64,000 nt of DNA from Cellvibrio sp. pealriver (GCF_001183545.1 NZ_KQ236688.1:3112395-3176394), one strand, 5' to 3'; counted from the stretch's first letter, positions 1 to 8,166 are shown. Notes: generated by a model from the letters alone, not told the origin. Made by a program: numbers and translations.

Positions 1-1578
1 TTCGGGGCAGTAGATGGCATAGTTATTTTTACCCTGCCGTTTGACTGCATACATGGCCTGGTCTGCATGCTTGCGCAAGCTGAGCGGGTTGTCGCCGTGG
101 TCAGGGTAAAGCGCAATCCCGATACTCATACCGATCTTTTCCAACACGCCGGGCTGCACATCGATCGGAATTTGCTGGGCATCGAGTATTTTCCGGGCGA
201 TGCGCTCAACCATATCGATATTCCCCGCGTGGTTGAGCAGCAGCAAAAACTCATCGCCACCCAAACGCGCAACCACATCGGATTCACGCACCAGTTTGCG
301 CAGACGCTGGGCGACGGTGTACAAGACTTTATCGCCAGCATCGTGGCCGTAGGTGTCATTGATGAACTTGAAGCGATCCAGATCGATCATCATGATGGCG
401 AACTCGGAGCCGCCAACGGGAGCTTGCTGGACCAGTTCAGCCAAAGCGGTCTCCGCCGCCTGACGATTACTCAACCCGGTGAGACTGTCCTTTTCTGCCA
501 GTTCGCGAATGCGGTCTTCGGAATATTTCCGCTGGGTAACGTCGTACATAACACCTTCTACCGTCACCCCTTGTTGCGCGTTGCCCGCCGGGGAAAAAAT
601 GCAGTGCACCCAGCGCACCCCATCACTGTTTTCGCAGCGGATTCTCAAGTCAGCAGAGTGGGGGCGCTTACTGATCAGCGCCAGCTTTATCAGGGAAGCG
701 GCCTGCTCCTGATCAAGAAAAACCCGCGCAACAATATTGTCATCCACATGCTCTACCGGATGATTTTCAGCTAGCCCGGTCAACCGGAAAAAGGCGGGGT
801 TTGCAGTCACCAACGTACCCTGTTCGCGCACCAAAAAAATACCGGCACTGCTGTCTTCAAAAATACCGCGAAAGCGCGTCTCCAATAATTCAACGCGATG
901 GCGCAATTGGCGCTCCTCTTCCAACATTTTTTCAACCGTGTGCAAAAGCGCGTTGATGTCGCCAGCGAGCAAACCAATTTCATCACCGCGGTGCAGGTTG
1001 TGCACATCAAGCCTGCTGCCATCGCCGGGAGTAATGCGATGCAAGCGGCCGGACAAATAGGAGAGTGGCCGCGTCATCATTCCGTACACAAGAATTAATA
1101 CCAGGAGCGCAACGACGGCGGCCTGCGCAGCGAGCCCCATTGCTGTTGCCATAGCAGAGTCGCGGGCGCGCAATGCAATGAGCGGAATATTGGGCGCAAC
1201 AGCAAGCTCACCGACAATTTCTTTTTCATCAAAAGGGGAGTGCAGCACAATGGAAATCAATGGATTTTTTTTGCTGTCCGCAGATTTTCCGTTTTGACCG
1301 ATGATTTCATTGTTGGCTGTGATTTTTGCACCGACCACAATATCGTTTTGTGTCAGACCAGAGACTACCTGCTGCGCCAATTCACGGTTGCCAACATAGG
1401 CGGCAATAGCGGCAGTAGCCTGTACAGTTTCCAGCAATTGCTGCACCGAACGCTCACTGTCACTGAATGAATTTTCGTAACTGCGCTGATAAAAAAATTG
1501 CGATGACACTATCACCACAAACAGTGCCGCTGCTGCAACGCTCAGTGAAACTTTGATGTGCAAACTTTTGATATTCAT
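1..1578 (-). CDS. Membrane diguanylate cyclase (HAMP-PAS-GGDEF), cut by the window edge
   Basis: The frame is open from an ATG at 1578 to the window edge, giving 526 residues with the C-terminus missing. Seen in order: a first membrane segment (about 9-30), an extracytoplasmic domain of about 115 residues, a second membrane segment (about 146-167), a HAMP-like region, a PAS domain (about 238-350) and a GGDEF domain from about 359. The active-site motif is an intact GGDEF at 440-444. An RESD (RxxD) sits five residues before it, the position of the product-inhibition I-site. The protein should therefore make cyclic di-GMP from two GTP and be feedback-inhibited; the PAS and extracytoplasmic domains would be the sensors. 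The start codon overlaps the stop of the upstream binding-protein gene (ATGA), so the two are probably translationally coupled. An EAL domain beyond the edge cannot be excluded. Confidence 0.9.
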   Translation of the reverse strand, partial: MNIKSLHIKVSLSVAAAALFVVIVSSQFFYQRSYENSFSDSERSVQQLLETVQATAAIAAYVGNRELAQQVVSGLTQNDIVVGAKITANNEIIGQNGKSADSKKNPLISIVLHSPFDEKEIVGELAVAPNIPLIALRARDSAMATAMGLAAQAAVVALLVLILVYGMMTRPLSYLSGRLHRITPGDGSRLDVHNLHRGDEIGLLAGDINALLHTVEKMLEEERQLRHRVELLETRFRGIFEDSSAGIFLVREQGTLVTANPAFFRLTGLAENHPVEHVDDNIVARVFLDQEQAASLIKLALISKRPHSADLRIRCENSDGVRWVHCIFSPAGNAQQGVTVEGVMYDVTQRKYSEDRIRELAEKDSLTGLSNRQAAETALAELVQQAPVGGSEFAIMMIDLDRFKFINDTYGHDAGDKVLYTVAQRLRKLVRESDVVARLGGDEFLLLLNHAGNIDMVERIARKILDAQQIPIDVQPGVLEKIGMSIGIALYPDHGDNPLSLRKHADQAMYAVKRQGKNNYAIYCPE

Positions 1579-2000
1579 TCGTCCAACGCCAGCTCCATCA
1601 CCACTTTGACATTTGCCGGCAGCGGCTGTTTGCTCACATAGGCAATTGCTGCCGGTTCAGCGGCCACTTCTTGTATCAACGCTTTTTCATCAGCCACTTG
1701 CCGGGGCGGCGACATGCGCCCGGCAAACACCAGCGTCGCCCAATAGGCATCGACCTGGGCTTCGTTTTTGCCGGTGAGATATTTGTAAAATCCGGCGCGC
1801 AGCGGTGTGCCCGCTTTTAAATCCAGCGTTTGCGCTGGTTGTTTGTTGGGGAAGACCGATACACGCCCCATAAACAAATCCACGATTTGTTTTTTCTCCA
1901 GTGTCGCCACCGGATTGTGCGCGTTAACGATCACCAGTATTTGCGCCTGGAGCGGGCCGCTGAGGATCAGCGCGACAATTAACAACATCACTCTGGCCAT
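1575..2000 (-). CDS. Small periplasmic PstS-like substrate-binding protein
   Basis: A 141-residue protein with an N-terminal signal peptide ending near LQAQ, followed by a short domain like the phosphate-ABC-transporter PstS-like (PBP-like) family: LEKKQIVDLFMGR near the start, a conserved AYW about 90 residues in, and an IAYVSK segment near the end. I start it at 2000 because this ATG overlaps the stop of the upstream barrel gene (TAATG); an in-frame ATG 18 bases upstream lies inside that gene. Small stand-alone proteins of this type often sit beside membrane sensors rather than ABC transporters, and no permease or ATPase is present. I infer a ligand-presenting partner for the downstream diguanylate cyclase. 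The ligand is unknown. Confidence 0.75.
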   Translation of the reverse strand: MARVMLLIVALILSGPLQAQILVIVNAHNPVATLEKKQIVDLFMGRVSVFPNKQPAQTLDLKAGTPLRAGFYKYLTGKNEAQVDAYWATLVFAGRMSPPRQVADEKALIQEVAAEPAAIAYVSKQPLPANVKVVMELALDE

Positions 2001-3265
2001 TAGAAAAGCACATCCCACGCGAGGCTGGTGACAACCGGTTTCTGGTTTTCAAGGACCGGCCGGGTATTGTCGGTGCGCAGCCAAAGATTGGTGCCGGTTT
2101 TATCGACATCAATCTGCTCCAGCTGGAGCTTGAGCGCCATTTTGGGTGTGAAATCCCAGCGCGCGCCTATTCCGTAGCTACGCTGCTTGATGCGCACACC
2201 GTTCAGGGTTCGCTCAGTCGCACGCGCAAGCAAATCAATTTGTTGGTCGATAGGGTCAGAGAATGAAATTCCCGGGCGTATCACGGTGATACTCGGGTTT
2301 TCAGGTTCGGCATAGCCTGCCAGCAGGTAAATACCCAGATCGCCAAAACGTTTACCTGCACTGAGGTAGGCGTGCTGCCCTGCAGCAACCAATGTTAGCT
2401 CTGAGCCCAGGCGCACATATTCGCCCTGCACCCACCAATCGTTATTGTCGTAATTCAAACCTATCTGGTTGTAGTCAAACTCTTTGTTTTCGGTTTCCAG
2501 CAGAGTGCTGTAAATAGCGGCGTTGGTCCACCAAGGTGCCAATGATTGCAAGCCACCGCGCAAGGCTTTGGTATGGTCACTGTTCATCTCTACCCGGGCA
2601 TAGGTATAACGCAGTTTCCAGTAACCCCACTCAAGGCTGGTACTGGCACCATAAACATCAAAATCAATTTTGATGCCCTGCCCATCATTAAAACCCGTGG
2701 GATATTCTTCGTCGGAATTGCCATAAAAAGCTTTGATGTTGAGCATGGCATTGCCCAGCTCGATACGTTTGCTGATATCTGCACCATCAAAGTGGTAGAG
2801 CGACGTAATACCATAAAGGTCGTGAGGCGGGCGCACCCAGGGAATGGCGTACCCTACCTGGCGATACTCGGAGAGCATAAACACATCCGCCCCCAAACGC
2901 CCGAGCCGCAGATCAAAGCCATCTACCGGGCGATAGCGCACAAATGCCCATTCCACCGACTCGGCAAGGCCATTATCAAAACGGTCTTTTCCGACCAGCT
3001 GCACCATAGTGCCCCACTCGGGCGACCAGTCCGCTTGCCATTGCAACCCCACCAGCGAGTCACTTTTCCAGCTGCCACTGTGTTCATAGGCACCATCGTC
3101 TTTGGTGACATCGCGCCGGAACACCAGCTCCGGGTTGTCGCTAATAGCGAGGCCAAGCGTGGCAAAACCGGAGAGCCGGTGCTCAACATCCGCGCTGGCG
3201 AAGGGGGCGGCACAGGCCAATACCAGTGCCAAAAGAAAGGAGGAACGGCGATCAATCAACATCAT
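2000..3265 (-). CDS. Outer-membrane beta-barrel (porin-like) protein
   Basis: About 421 residues: a signal peptide (cleavage near AsaD), alternating amphipathic strands rich in aromatic residues and glycine, and a C-terminal phenylalanine (WDVLF), the usual signal for BAM-assembled barrels. No plug domain or TonB box is evident, so this is not a TonB-dependent receptor. I chose the ATG at 3265; an upstream in-frame GTG at 3274 and an ATG at 3262 are alternatives. It is the first gene of a coupled trio with the PstS-like protein (TAATG) and the diguanylate cyclase. The likely role is passage or capture of the ligand seen by that trio, which is an inference. The specific substrate cannot be read from the sequence. 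Confidence 0.7.
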   Translation of the reverse strand: MMLIDRRSSFLLALVLACAAPFASADVEHRLSGFATLGLAISDNPELVFRRDVTKDDGAYEHSGSWKSDSLVGLQWQADWSPEWGTMVQLVGKDRFDNGLAESVEWAFVRYRPVDGFDLRLGRLGADVFMLSEYRQVGYAIPWVRPPHDLYGITSLYHFDGADISKRIELGNAMLNIKAFYGNSDEEYPTGFNDGQGIKIDFDVYGASTSLEWGYWKLRYTYARVEMNSDHTKALRGGLQSLAPWWTNAAIYSTLLETENKEFDYNQIGLNYDNNDWWVQGEYVRLGSELTLVAAGQHAYLSAGKRFGDLGIYLLAGYAEPENPSITVIRPGISFSDPIDQQIDLLARATERTLNGVRIKQRSYGIGARWDFTPKMALKLQLEQIDVDKTGTNLWLRTDNTRPVLENQKPVVTSLAWDVLF

Positions 3266-3395
3266 GGGCAACACAACCTGCTAGTCCGGTCAGCGCCAGC
3301 CCGGGCTGGAACACACACTACGCTGAACCCAAAAATCGGATGAAAATAAACAGAAACATGGACTGAGTATAGTCAGCTCACCGGGCTTTGCAGGT

Positions 3396-4277
3396 TTACA
3401 TCTGGGCGATGTATTTGGAAAGGGTCTCAAATTTTTCAGCATCGTTATCCACAAAACGGATAACAATTTTGACTACGTTGGTGTCGGGGCGATTCTCTCC
3501 CGCCTGAATGCTATGCACATAGCCGTTCACCCGCGCCAGATTATTGCCATCGCCCGTTTCTATATCGACTACCGCCTGCTCGAACAGTCCGGGCAATCCG
3601 TCGGCGCGCTGCATCAAACAACTCATCAACTGCAGAGACATTTCGCGGATCACACACGCAAAGGTGCGATTATTGGGAAAGCGCAATTGCGCCTTGCCCT
3701 TGGCGCTCTTGGCAGGTGCCTCCACCGCTTTGATCGCCGGTTTTGCGCCGAGCGCACTGGCGCTGTTATTGGCAAAAGGGTTGGCAGCCACAGGCCTGGC
3801 CGCAACGGGGGCTGCCGCTGCACCGCCAGTGAGTACATCCACTGAGGCAAACGCAATTCCCTGGGTGCTGCCACCACTGGCGCGCTGGGCAGGCGTTTTG
3901 CCGATGATTTTTAGTTGCTTGAACACTTTTTTCAGCAACTCTTCGGCCGAAAATGGCTTGGTCAAATAATCCGACACCCCAAGTTCTATCGCCTTGACGA
4001 TATGGTTGCGGTCACCGCGACTGGAAATCATGATGAAAGGGACATTGCCAGCATTGGGCATAGAGCGCACAGAAGTCAGCAATTCTGCGCCGGTCATGTT
4101 TGGCATTTCCCAATCGGACAGGATGATATCTACCGTTTGGCTTTTCATTTGCGACAGTGCGCGGGCACCATCAGGCGCATCGATAATCTCGACACCGGGA
4201 ATTTTATCGCGCAATTGTTTTTTGATCATATCGCGGATAAAGGTAGCGTCATCCACCACCAGGATACGGATACCCAT
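3396..4277 (-). CDS. Response regulator with a PilZ-like C-terminal domain
   Basis: 293 residues. The receiver domain (about 1-125) is complete: acidic pair D9-D10, phospho-acceptor D55 in LSDWEMPNMTG, and the conserved lysine K107 in YLTKPF. An Ala/Pro-rich linker (about 130-190) leads to a C-terminal domain of about 100 residues whose strand pattern (LARVNGYVHSI, KIVIRFV) suggests a PilZ-like barrel. The RxxxR and [D/N]xSxxG motifs used for cyclic di-GMP binding are not visible, so it may be a degenerate PilZ or another small beta domain. No DNA-binding domain is present, so output is probably by protein contact. No histidine kinase is adjacent. A TfoX-like gene lies 80 bases upstream on the same strand. 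Confidence 0.8.
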   Translation of the reverse strand: MGIRILVVDDATFIRDMIKKQLRDKIPGVEIIDAPDGARALSQMKSQTVDIILSDWEMPNMTGAELLTSVRSMPNAGNVPFIMISSRGDRNHIVKAIELGVSDYLTKPFSAEELLKKVFKQLKIIGKTPAQRASGGSTQGIAFASVDVLTGGAAAAPVAARPVAANPFANNSASALGAKPAIKAVEAPAKSAKGKAQLRFPNNRTFACVIREMSLQLMSCLMQRADGLPGLFEQAVVDIETGDGNNLARVNGYVHSIQAGENRPDTNVVKIVIRFVDNDAEKFETLSKYIAQM

Positions 4278-4357
4278 GATGCAGCCCTCAAGAGAATATC
4301 CCTTGAGCCTAGCCCAGCTTTGGGAATTTGCGCATTAACGCGCACAGGTAAAAACAC

Positions 4358-4741
4358 TCAGGCGCGTTGGCGCAAATGGCGAATCGGTGTTTCGACGGTG
4401 GTTTCATCATCGCGGTAATCGCCCGCTTGGGCGGCTTCAACTGCAATTCTCAACCAATGGCGCAATTCTGCGGGAGCGTTGAGCACCTCATCGGGCAACT
4501 CAAAAAAACAGGACTCCACCTGAACGCTTGCACGGGGCTGGAACGACTTCATGGATTTTTGCAGGTAGAGCGGGCGGGAGTATTCATCGGCGCGGAAATA
4601 CAGGCGGTCATTGACCACAATGGCAAACTGGACACCGCGATAATAAATTCCTATACCGTTGAATATCCGGCGGTAAGAAATTTCTGCCACACGAGAAAGG
4701 CTAGCGATAACGCGGTCGATGTACGTATTGCTGACGGTCAT
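4358..4741 (-). CDS. TfoX/Sxy N-terminal-domain family protein
   Basis: 127 residues matching the TfoX N-terminal domain pattern: an early RRIFNGIGIYYRGVQFAIV segment, then LYFRADE and a C-terminal half that packs as helices (ELRHWLRIAVEAA). Full-length TfoX/Sxy in Enterobacteria and Vibrio has a second helix-rich domain and activates competence genes with CRP; that second domain is absent here, as in many single-domain relatives of unknown role. The ATG at 4741 is the only good start. It is upstream of, and codirectional with, the response regulator, possibly on one transcript. A role in competence is not implied by the sequence alone. Confidence 0.75.
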   Translation of the reverse strand: MTVSNTYIDRVIASLSRVAEISYRRIFNGIGIYYRGVQFAIVVNDRLYFRADEYSRPLYLQKSMKSFQPRASVQVESCFFELPDEVLNAPAELRHWLRIAVEAAQAGDYRDDETTVETPIRHLRQRA

Positions 4742-4959
4742 TATTGTGCGCCTCTAGCGTCCGTTGGCAGTTGCAGGCTCAGTAGGATGTGTGCCAAAAC
4801 GCTCAAGCATGGCAGCAAAACTCTAGGGAGTGGCGCATCCATTTGCAACGGTTTACTAATACCATTTTCTGCGCCAAAGGTAGCATAGTAGACTTTTTAA
4901 CTATATAAACTTTTTTGATGAAAATTTTTTGGTTTATGCAAATCAGTAAGAGCACTCAG

Positions 4960-5010
4960 GTACACGGATAAAACGCCAGAGTACAGGGATAAAACAGGGT
5001 ACAAGGATAA
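4960..5010 (+). repeat. Three-copy short direct repeat
   Basis: The unit GTACANGGATAAAAC occurs at 4960 and 4981, with a shortened copy (GTACAAGGATAA) at 4999. Spacings are 21 and 18 bases, about two helical turns. It lies between the TfoX-like gene and the terminator of the AGE gene. It could be a protein-binding array or a slippage remnant. Confidence 0.5.
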
Positions 5011-5040
5011 TAATAGGGGGAGCCTGTTTCCGGCTCCCCC
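5007..5040 (-). terminator. Rho-independent terminator of the AGE gene
   Basis: A perfect 9-bp stem (GGGGGAGCC with GGCTCCCCC, 5016-5040) is followed on the minus strand by a T-rich stretch. It lies just after the stop of the AGE-family gene at 5062. Confidence 0.8.
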
Positions 5041-5061
5041 ACTCCAATGACGCATCTGGGG

Positions 5062-6213
5062 TTACTGGGCAGCCAGCTCAAAGTGATCCTGCAGCTCCAT
5101 CGCCGCCACAATCAGATGGTACAGCGTACTGGCAGGCGCAATATCGACCACCACTTCATCATTGGTACCGCGCTGGTCTACATAGGAGCCGGGGGTGGAC
5201 GCACAAAGGTAATAGGTGAATAGATCATCTACCGCTTTTACCGCAATGGCTTCAGCCTGTGGATTGCCCGCGCGGATCTGCACCAAACTCGCTTTGATCA
5301 GCTCAGTGATTCCCCAACAGCGCTTGTTGCGGTCAATCACGTCACCGGTGTAGGACACAGCATCAAACAGCAATCCGGATTTATCCATGCCGATTTCAAG
5401 ACCGCGCGAATACAGCGCCTTGGTGTAATAAGCAACCGGGCGACCGGTACGGCGATGATACCAATCCAGCAGCCAGATCCACTCCATCATATGGCCAGGC
5501 TCAACCGTATCGCCTTTGGCATTGGGCAGGCGCTTCCAGTTTTCGTCAAAAAACTCAAACAACACCCCGTGCTCCGCATCGAAAAAATGCGCCTGAAACA
5601 AGGCAAACAACTCCCCTACGCGCGCCAGATACTTCGCATCGCCGCTGGCATCATAGAGCGCGAGAAAGGACTCAAACAAATGCATATGGGGATTCTGACG
5701 ACGGCAGGCGTAGTCGTAATCACCTTCAATCCAACCGCCGACTGCAGAGCCGAAACGTGCATCCAAATGGGCGATCAGCCTGTCGGCCTCTTCCAGATAG
5801 ACTTTTTCGCCCGAGGCGCGATAACACCAGGCGTTAGCCAACAGGAAAAAGGCATGGTCATACAGATCTTGTTTGGTATCGATGACTTTCCATTCGCTAT
5901 TCAGCAAATGGGTATAGCCACCGCCCGCCGTTGGATGGGCAGCGGTTTTGTGGACAAAATCGAGCAGGTTTTTAGCAACGGTTTTGCCCTCTGCGCACCA
6001 GCCACGGTGATAGGCAGCGGCAAAGAAAAACGCTTGTCGCGCTTGCACCCGCACACGGGTACTGCACGTCAGGTCAGGTACACCGGCGGGCGTTAACCGC
6101 TCATAGTTGGCCTTGGTTTGTGGCTCTATGCCGCGTGCCAACCACAGAGGCAGGGCATCATTTTTGATCCAGTTTTCCAGGCGACTGGCCGCCGCTCGCA
6201 ATGCTTGTGTCAT
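5062..6213 (-). CDS. AGE-family sugar epimerase/isomerase
   Basis: 383 residues from the ATG at 6213, close to the roughly 390 usual for N-acylglucosamine 2-epimerase/cellobiose epimerase/mannose isomerase proteins. The open frame extends 49 codons further upstream but crosses a terminator hairpin, so I reject that start; GGGA lies just upstream of the chosen ATG. Family motifs are visible: RVRVQARQ (53-60), DLYDHAF (116-122), NPHMHLFESFL (174-184) and EPGHMMEW (238-245), supplying the histidines and acidic residues of the (alpha/alpha)6-barrel site. DLYDHAF and EPGH favour a D-mannose isomerase/YihS-like or related hexose isomerase over a GlcNAc epimerase, but the substrate is not certain. 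It is likely cytoplasmic and monocistronic, controlled by a LacI-type operator on its promoter and perhaps by attenuation in its leader. Confidence 0.85.
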   Translation of the reverse strand: MTQALRAAASRLENWIKNDALPLWLARGIEPQTKANYERLTPAGVPDLTCSTRVRVQARQAFFFAAAYHRGWCAEGKTVAKNLLDFVHKTAAHPTAGGGYTHLLNSEWKVIDTKQDLYDHAFFLLANAWCYRASGEKVYLEEADRLIAHLDARFGSAVGGWIEGDYDYACRRQNPHMHLFESFLALYDASGDAKYLARVGELFALFQAHFFDAEHGVLFEFFDENWKRLPNAKGDTVEPGHMMEWIWLLDWYHRRTGRPVAYYTKALYSRGLEIGMDKSGLLFDAVSYTGDVIDRNKRCWGITELIKASLVQIRAGNPQAEAIAVKAVDDLFTYYLCASTPGSYVDQRGTNDEVVVDIAPASTLYHLIVAAMELQDHFELAAQ

Positions 6214-6327
6214 AAGAATTCCCAATTCGCAGCGCCGCCCCTGGCGAGAAAGTAATGATCGGATGAATTGCGGCTGATGTAGCAGGGGCATTGTGCGCGA
6301 GGAACAACAGAGGCGCAAATCGCATAT

Positions 6328-6350
6328 AAAAAACCCCGGCGAACCGGGGC
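6328..6350 (-). terminator. Terminator inside the AGE leader (possible attenuator)
   Basis: CCCCGG-CGAA-CCGGGG (6334-6349) with six T on the minus strand right after the stem. It is oriented like the AGE gene but lies about 115 bases before that gene's start and downstream of its apparent promoter. It therefore either ends a short leader RNA or works as an attenuator. Confidence 0.75.
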
Positions 6351-6453
6351 GCAAAAACACAACAGCGGGCTATGGCTTAGCAATTCATCATTCAATAGGA
6401 CTGCTCAGGACTCCGCGCCTTCCGCCACCATAAGATAACTTTCACACGCAAAA

Positions 6454-6467
6454 AGTAACCGTTTGCA
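6454..6467 (-). promoter_or_regulatory. Second LacI-type operator-like site
   Basis: TGCAAACGGTTACT on the minus strand resembles the site at 6519-6532 and lies 65 bases away from it, downstream of the predicted transcription start. A second operator at this spacing would permit DNA looping by a LacI-family repressor. Confidence 0.4.
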
Positions 6468-6504
6468 ATACTAAATTAATGAATAAAAAGACATTAGCGA
6501 CAAT

Positions 6505-6533
6505 ATTATCCACATAAATGTAACCGGTTTCAA
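6505..6533 (-). promoter_or_regulatory. Sigma-70 promoter of the AGE gene
   Basis: TTGAAA (6533-6528), exactly 17 bases, then GATAAT (6510-6505) on the minus strand. Transcription would start near 6498, giving a leader of about 285 bases before the AGE start codon at 6213. Confidence 0.65.
6519..6532 (-). promoter_or_regulatory. LacI-family operator overlapping the -35 box
   Basis: TGAAACCGGTTACA is a 14-base palindrome broken only at one symmetric pair, with the central CG typical of LacI/GalR-family operators. It covers the -35 box, so binding should repress. No LacI-family gene is in the window. Confidence 0.6.
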
Positions 6534-6637
6534 TAAATCCATTATAAGTCTCGCCAAATTTTTAGATATGACACAAGGGTGCGACACATAAATTGCCGCA
6601 AAGGATCACAAAATCAGAAGATTATTGGGGCAGCTAT

Positions 6638-6660
6638 AAAAAACCCCGGTAAACCGGGGC
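6638..6660 (-). terminator. Terminator of the TolQR/TPR operon
   Basis: CCCCGG-TAAA-CCGGGG with six T on the minus strand, 18 bases after the last stop of the operon. It is nearly identical in stem and tail to the hairpin at 6328-6350. Confidence 0.85.
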
Positions 6661-6677
6661 TCTGGAAGGATGGAAAA

Positions 6678-7646
6678 CTACTGGGGCAGGAAATCAAAAG
6701 TCTGGTTGAGCGTTGTTCTTGCCACATTGGATGCAGGGAAAACGATCTGTTTGATGCGCAACAGGATCTTCGCTTCCAGATCGCTATCACCCAGTTCGCT
6801 GGATACCAGCGTAGCTTCAACTATACGACCATTGGGATCGATGACGATTTTCACCACCATCTTGCCTTCAAGTGCAGCATTCTGGCGCAAGGCACGATTG
6901 TAAATCGAATAAATAGCGCCTTTATGCTGCTCCATAATTTTGCGGATTTCTTCCTCGCTGCGCGCCGCTCCCCCTGCACCATTGCTATTACCCGCCGTTG
7001 CCTGGCCGGATTTTTTAGTGCCATCGGCAAGGCCGCTTTTGACTTTGGTGGTCTCACGCCCGGACAGCGCAACACCGCCGGTATCGCGGCTGAGGTTTGC
7101 GGTATTGATGCCGCCGCTGGCTTTTTTGGCTGTGCTAGTCAGCATAGCGCGATCAACCTGCGCAGCTTCACCCGTGCTATTAGTTACGGTGGTTGCTGCC
7201 GTTTCTACCGCTGAGGTTTGCAGCATATCGCGCATTTCAGCGAGGTCATCTTTAAACTGCATAACACCGCTGTTTTCCGCTTGCTCGCGCGCTTTTTCCA
7301 CGGTTTGTTTCGGTGGCGCTTTTACTGGCTCTTTGGGCTTTTCAACAGGCTTGGGCTCCGGTTTTACCTCTTCGGGTTTTGGCTCCGGCTTTTTCTCTTC
7401 CGGTTTTGGGGGCTCAACCGGTTTGGGCGGTGGCAACTCCTGTTTTTCCAGCACCACGCGCGCCAATTGTGGCGGCAACTTTTCTTTTTCCTCGCGCGCG
7501 ATGTCAGGCACATTGACCAATGTGACAATCACACTCGCCACCACCATCGCCACCAAAAATCCCGACAGGATTTTGGTAAAGCGTTTGTCGTCTTCGATGG
7601 ACGAGCTCCAGGGCAGCGCCAGATTAAACAGTGGGCTAGTGGCCAT
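6678..7646 (-). CDS. TonB-like protein with AgmX/PglI-type C-terminal domain
   Basis: 322 residues from the ATG at 7646, preceded by a strong GGAGG; an ATG 18 bases upstream would place that site inside the gene. One membrane segment near the N-terminus (about 25-46) is followed by a long Pro/Lys/Glu-rich stretch (about 70-125) able to span the periplasm, a Ser/Thr/Ala/Gly-rich region, and a C-terminal domain (about 230-322) with the EIRKIMEQHKGAIYSIYNRAL, GKMVVKIVIDPNGRI and FDFLPQ pattern of the AgmX/PglI family. This family is related to TonB and includes GltG and GltJ of the Myxococcus gliding machine. The protein probably carries energy from the adjacent TolQ/TolR-like complex to envelope partners. 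It is the last gene of the operon. Confidence 0.85.
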   Translation of the reverse strand: MATSPLFNLALPWSSSIEDDKRFTKILSGFLVAMVVASVIVTLVNVPDIAREEKEKLPPQLARVVLEKQELPPPKPVEPPKPEEKKPEPKPEEVKPEPKPVEKPKEPVKAPPKQTVEKAREQAENSGVMQFKDDLAEMRDMLQTSAVETAATTVTNSTGEAAQVDRAMLTSTAKKASGGINTANLSRDTGGVALSGRETTKVKSGLADGTKKSGQATAGNSNGAGGAARSEEEIRKIMEQHKGAIYSIYNRALRQNAALEGKMVVKIVIDPNGRIVEATLVSSELGDSDLEAKILLRIKQIVFPASNVARTTLNQTFDFLPQ

Positions 7647-7647
7647 A

Positions 7648-8166
7648 TCAGCCTCCTCCCGCATCGGCGCTAATGTCTTTTTGCGTCACTGCAAGTGATA
7701 TGGCGCGATACTCTGCTGCTGCACAGGTTGCCATGATTTTTTTCAGAGTTGCATAAGGCAGCTTCTGGTCAGCCATGATAGTTACAGGGCGACCCGTTAA
7801 TTCCTCTTCCGGTTTTAACGGACCCGCTTTCTGCGCCTGATATTTCAACTCCGTTTCAAGCGGGATAAATTTATCATCCGTACTGGCCAACAATTCCGTC
7901 ACTTTGCCCACACTGCGCCCGCCGACCATTACATCGGTTGCGCTCACAACGACCAGCAAATTATTTTCCGGCACTTGCTCGGAAACCGATGCCGGTAATT
8001 TGATGCTTTTATCTGCCTGTAAAACTTCTACATCACCGGAATTTACCAACAGGAAAAATACCAGAATGGTAAAAATATCCATCAGCGACACCAAATTTAA
8101 TTTGGATGCCTGATTCAAACGACGGTGATGTTTTGCCATACGCTTGGCGCGCAGCGATTGCTTCAT
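7648..8166 (-). CDS. ExbD/TolR-family protein with catalytic Asp
   Basis: 172 residues: a basic cytoplasmic start, one membrane segment (about 26-42) and a periplasmic domain. The segment LNLVSLMDIFTILVFFLL carries D30 at the position of the proton-binding Asp of ExbD/TolR/MotB. It should form the ion-driven stator with the TolQ-like protein. Its ATG overlaps the stop of the other TolR-like gene (ATGA), and its own stop lies one base before the AgmX-like start. The C-terminal part (VTIMADQKLPYATLKKIM) fits the ExbD periplasmic fold. It is longer than E. coli ExbD (141 residues). Confidence 0.9.
   Translation of the reverse strand: MKQSLRAKRMAKHHRRLNQASKLNLVSLMDIFTILVFFLLVNSGDVEVLQADKSIKLPASVSEQVPENNLLVVVSATDVMVGGRSVGKVTELLASTDDKFIPLETELKYQAQKAGPLKPEEELTGRPVTIMADQKLPYATLKKIMATCAAAEYRAISLAVTQKDISADAGGG

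Larger units (their letters stand above)
4742..5061. other. Intergenic region with short repeats and a terminator
   Basis: About 320 bases without a credible gene. It holds the presumed promoter of the TfoX-like gene, an AT-rich stretch near 4890-4945, a three-copy short direct repeat (4960-5010) and the terminator of the AGE gene (5007-5040). Confidence 0.6.

Noticed and set aside
2546..3343. A 265-codon plus-strand frame opposite the barrel gene
   Set aside because: Antisense shadow with no signal peptide, domain or promoter.
6210..6395. A 61-codon minus-strand frame whose stop overlaps the AGE start codon (ATGA)
   Set aside because: It reads through the terminator hairpin, is rich in Cys and Arg, and has no ribosome site. 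A leader peptide is possible but the evidence is too thin to call it a gene.
6940..7698. A 252-codon plus-strand frame opposite the AgmX-like gene
   Set aside because: Low-complexity Gly/Phe-rich product caused by the Pro/Lys-rich coding sequence on the minus strand.
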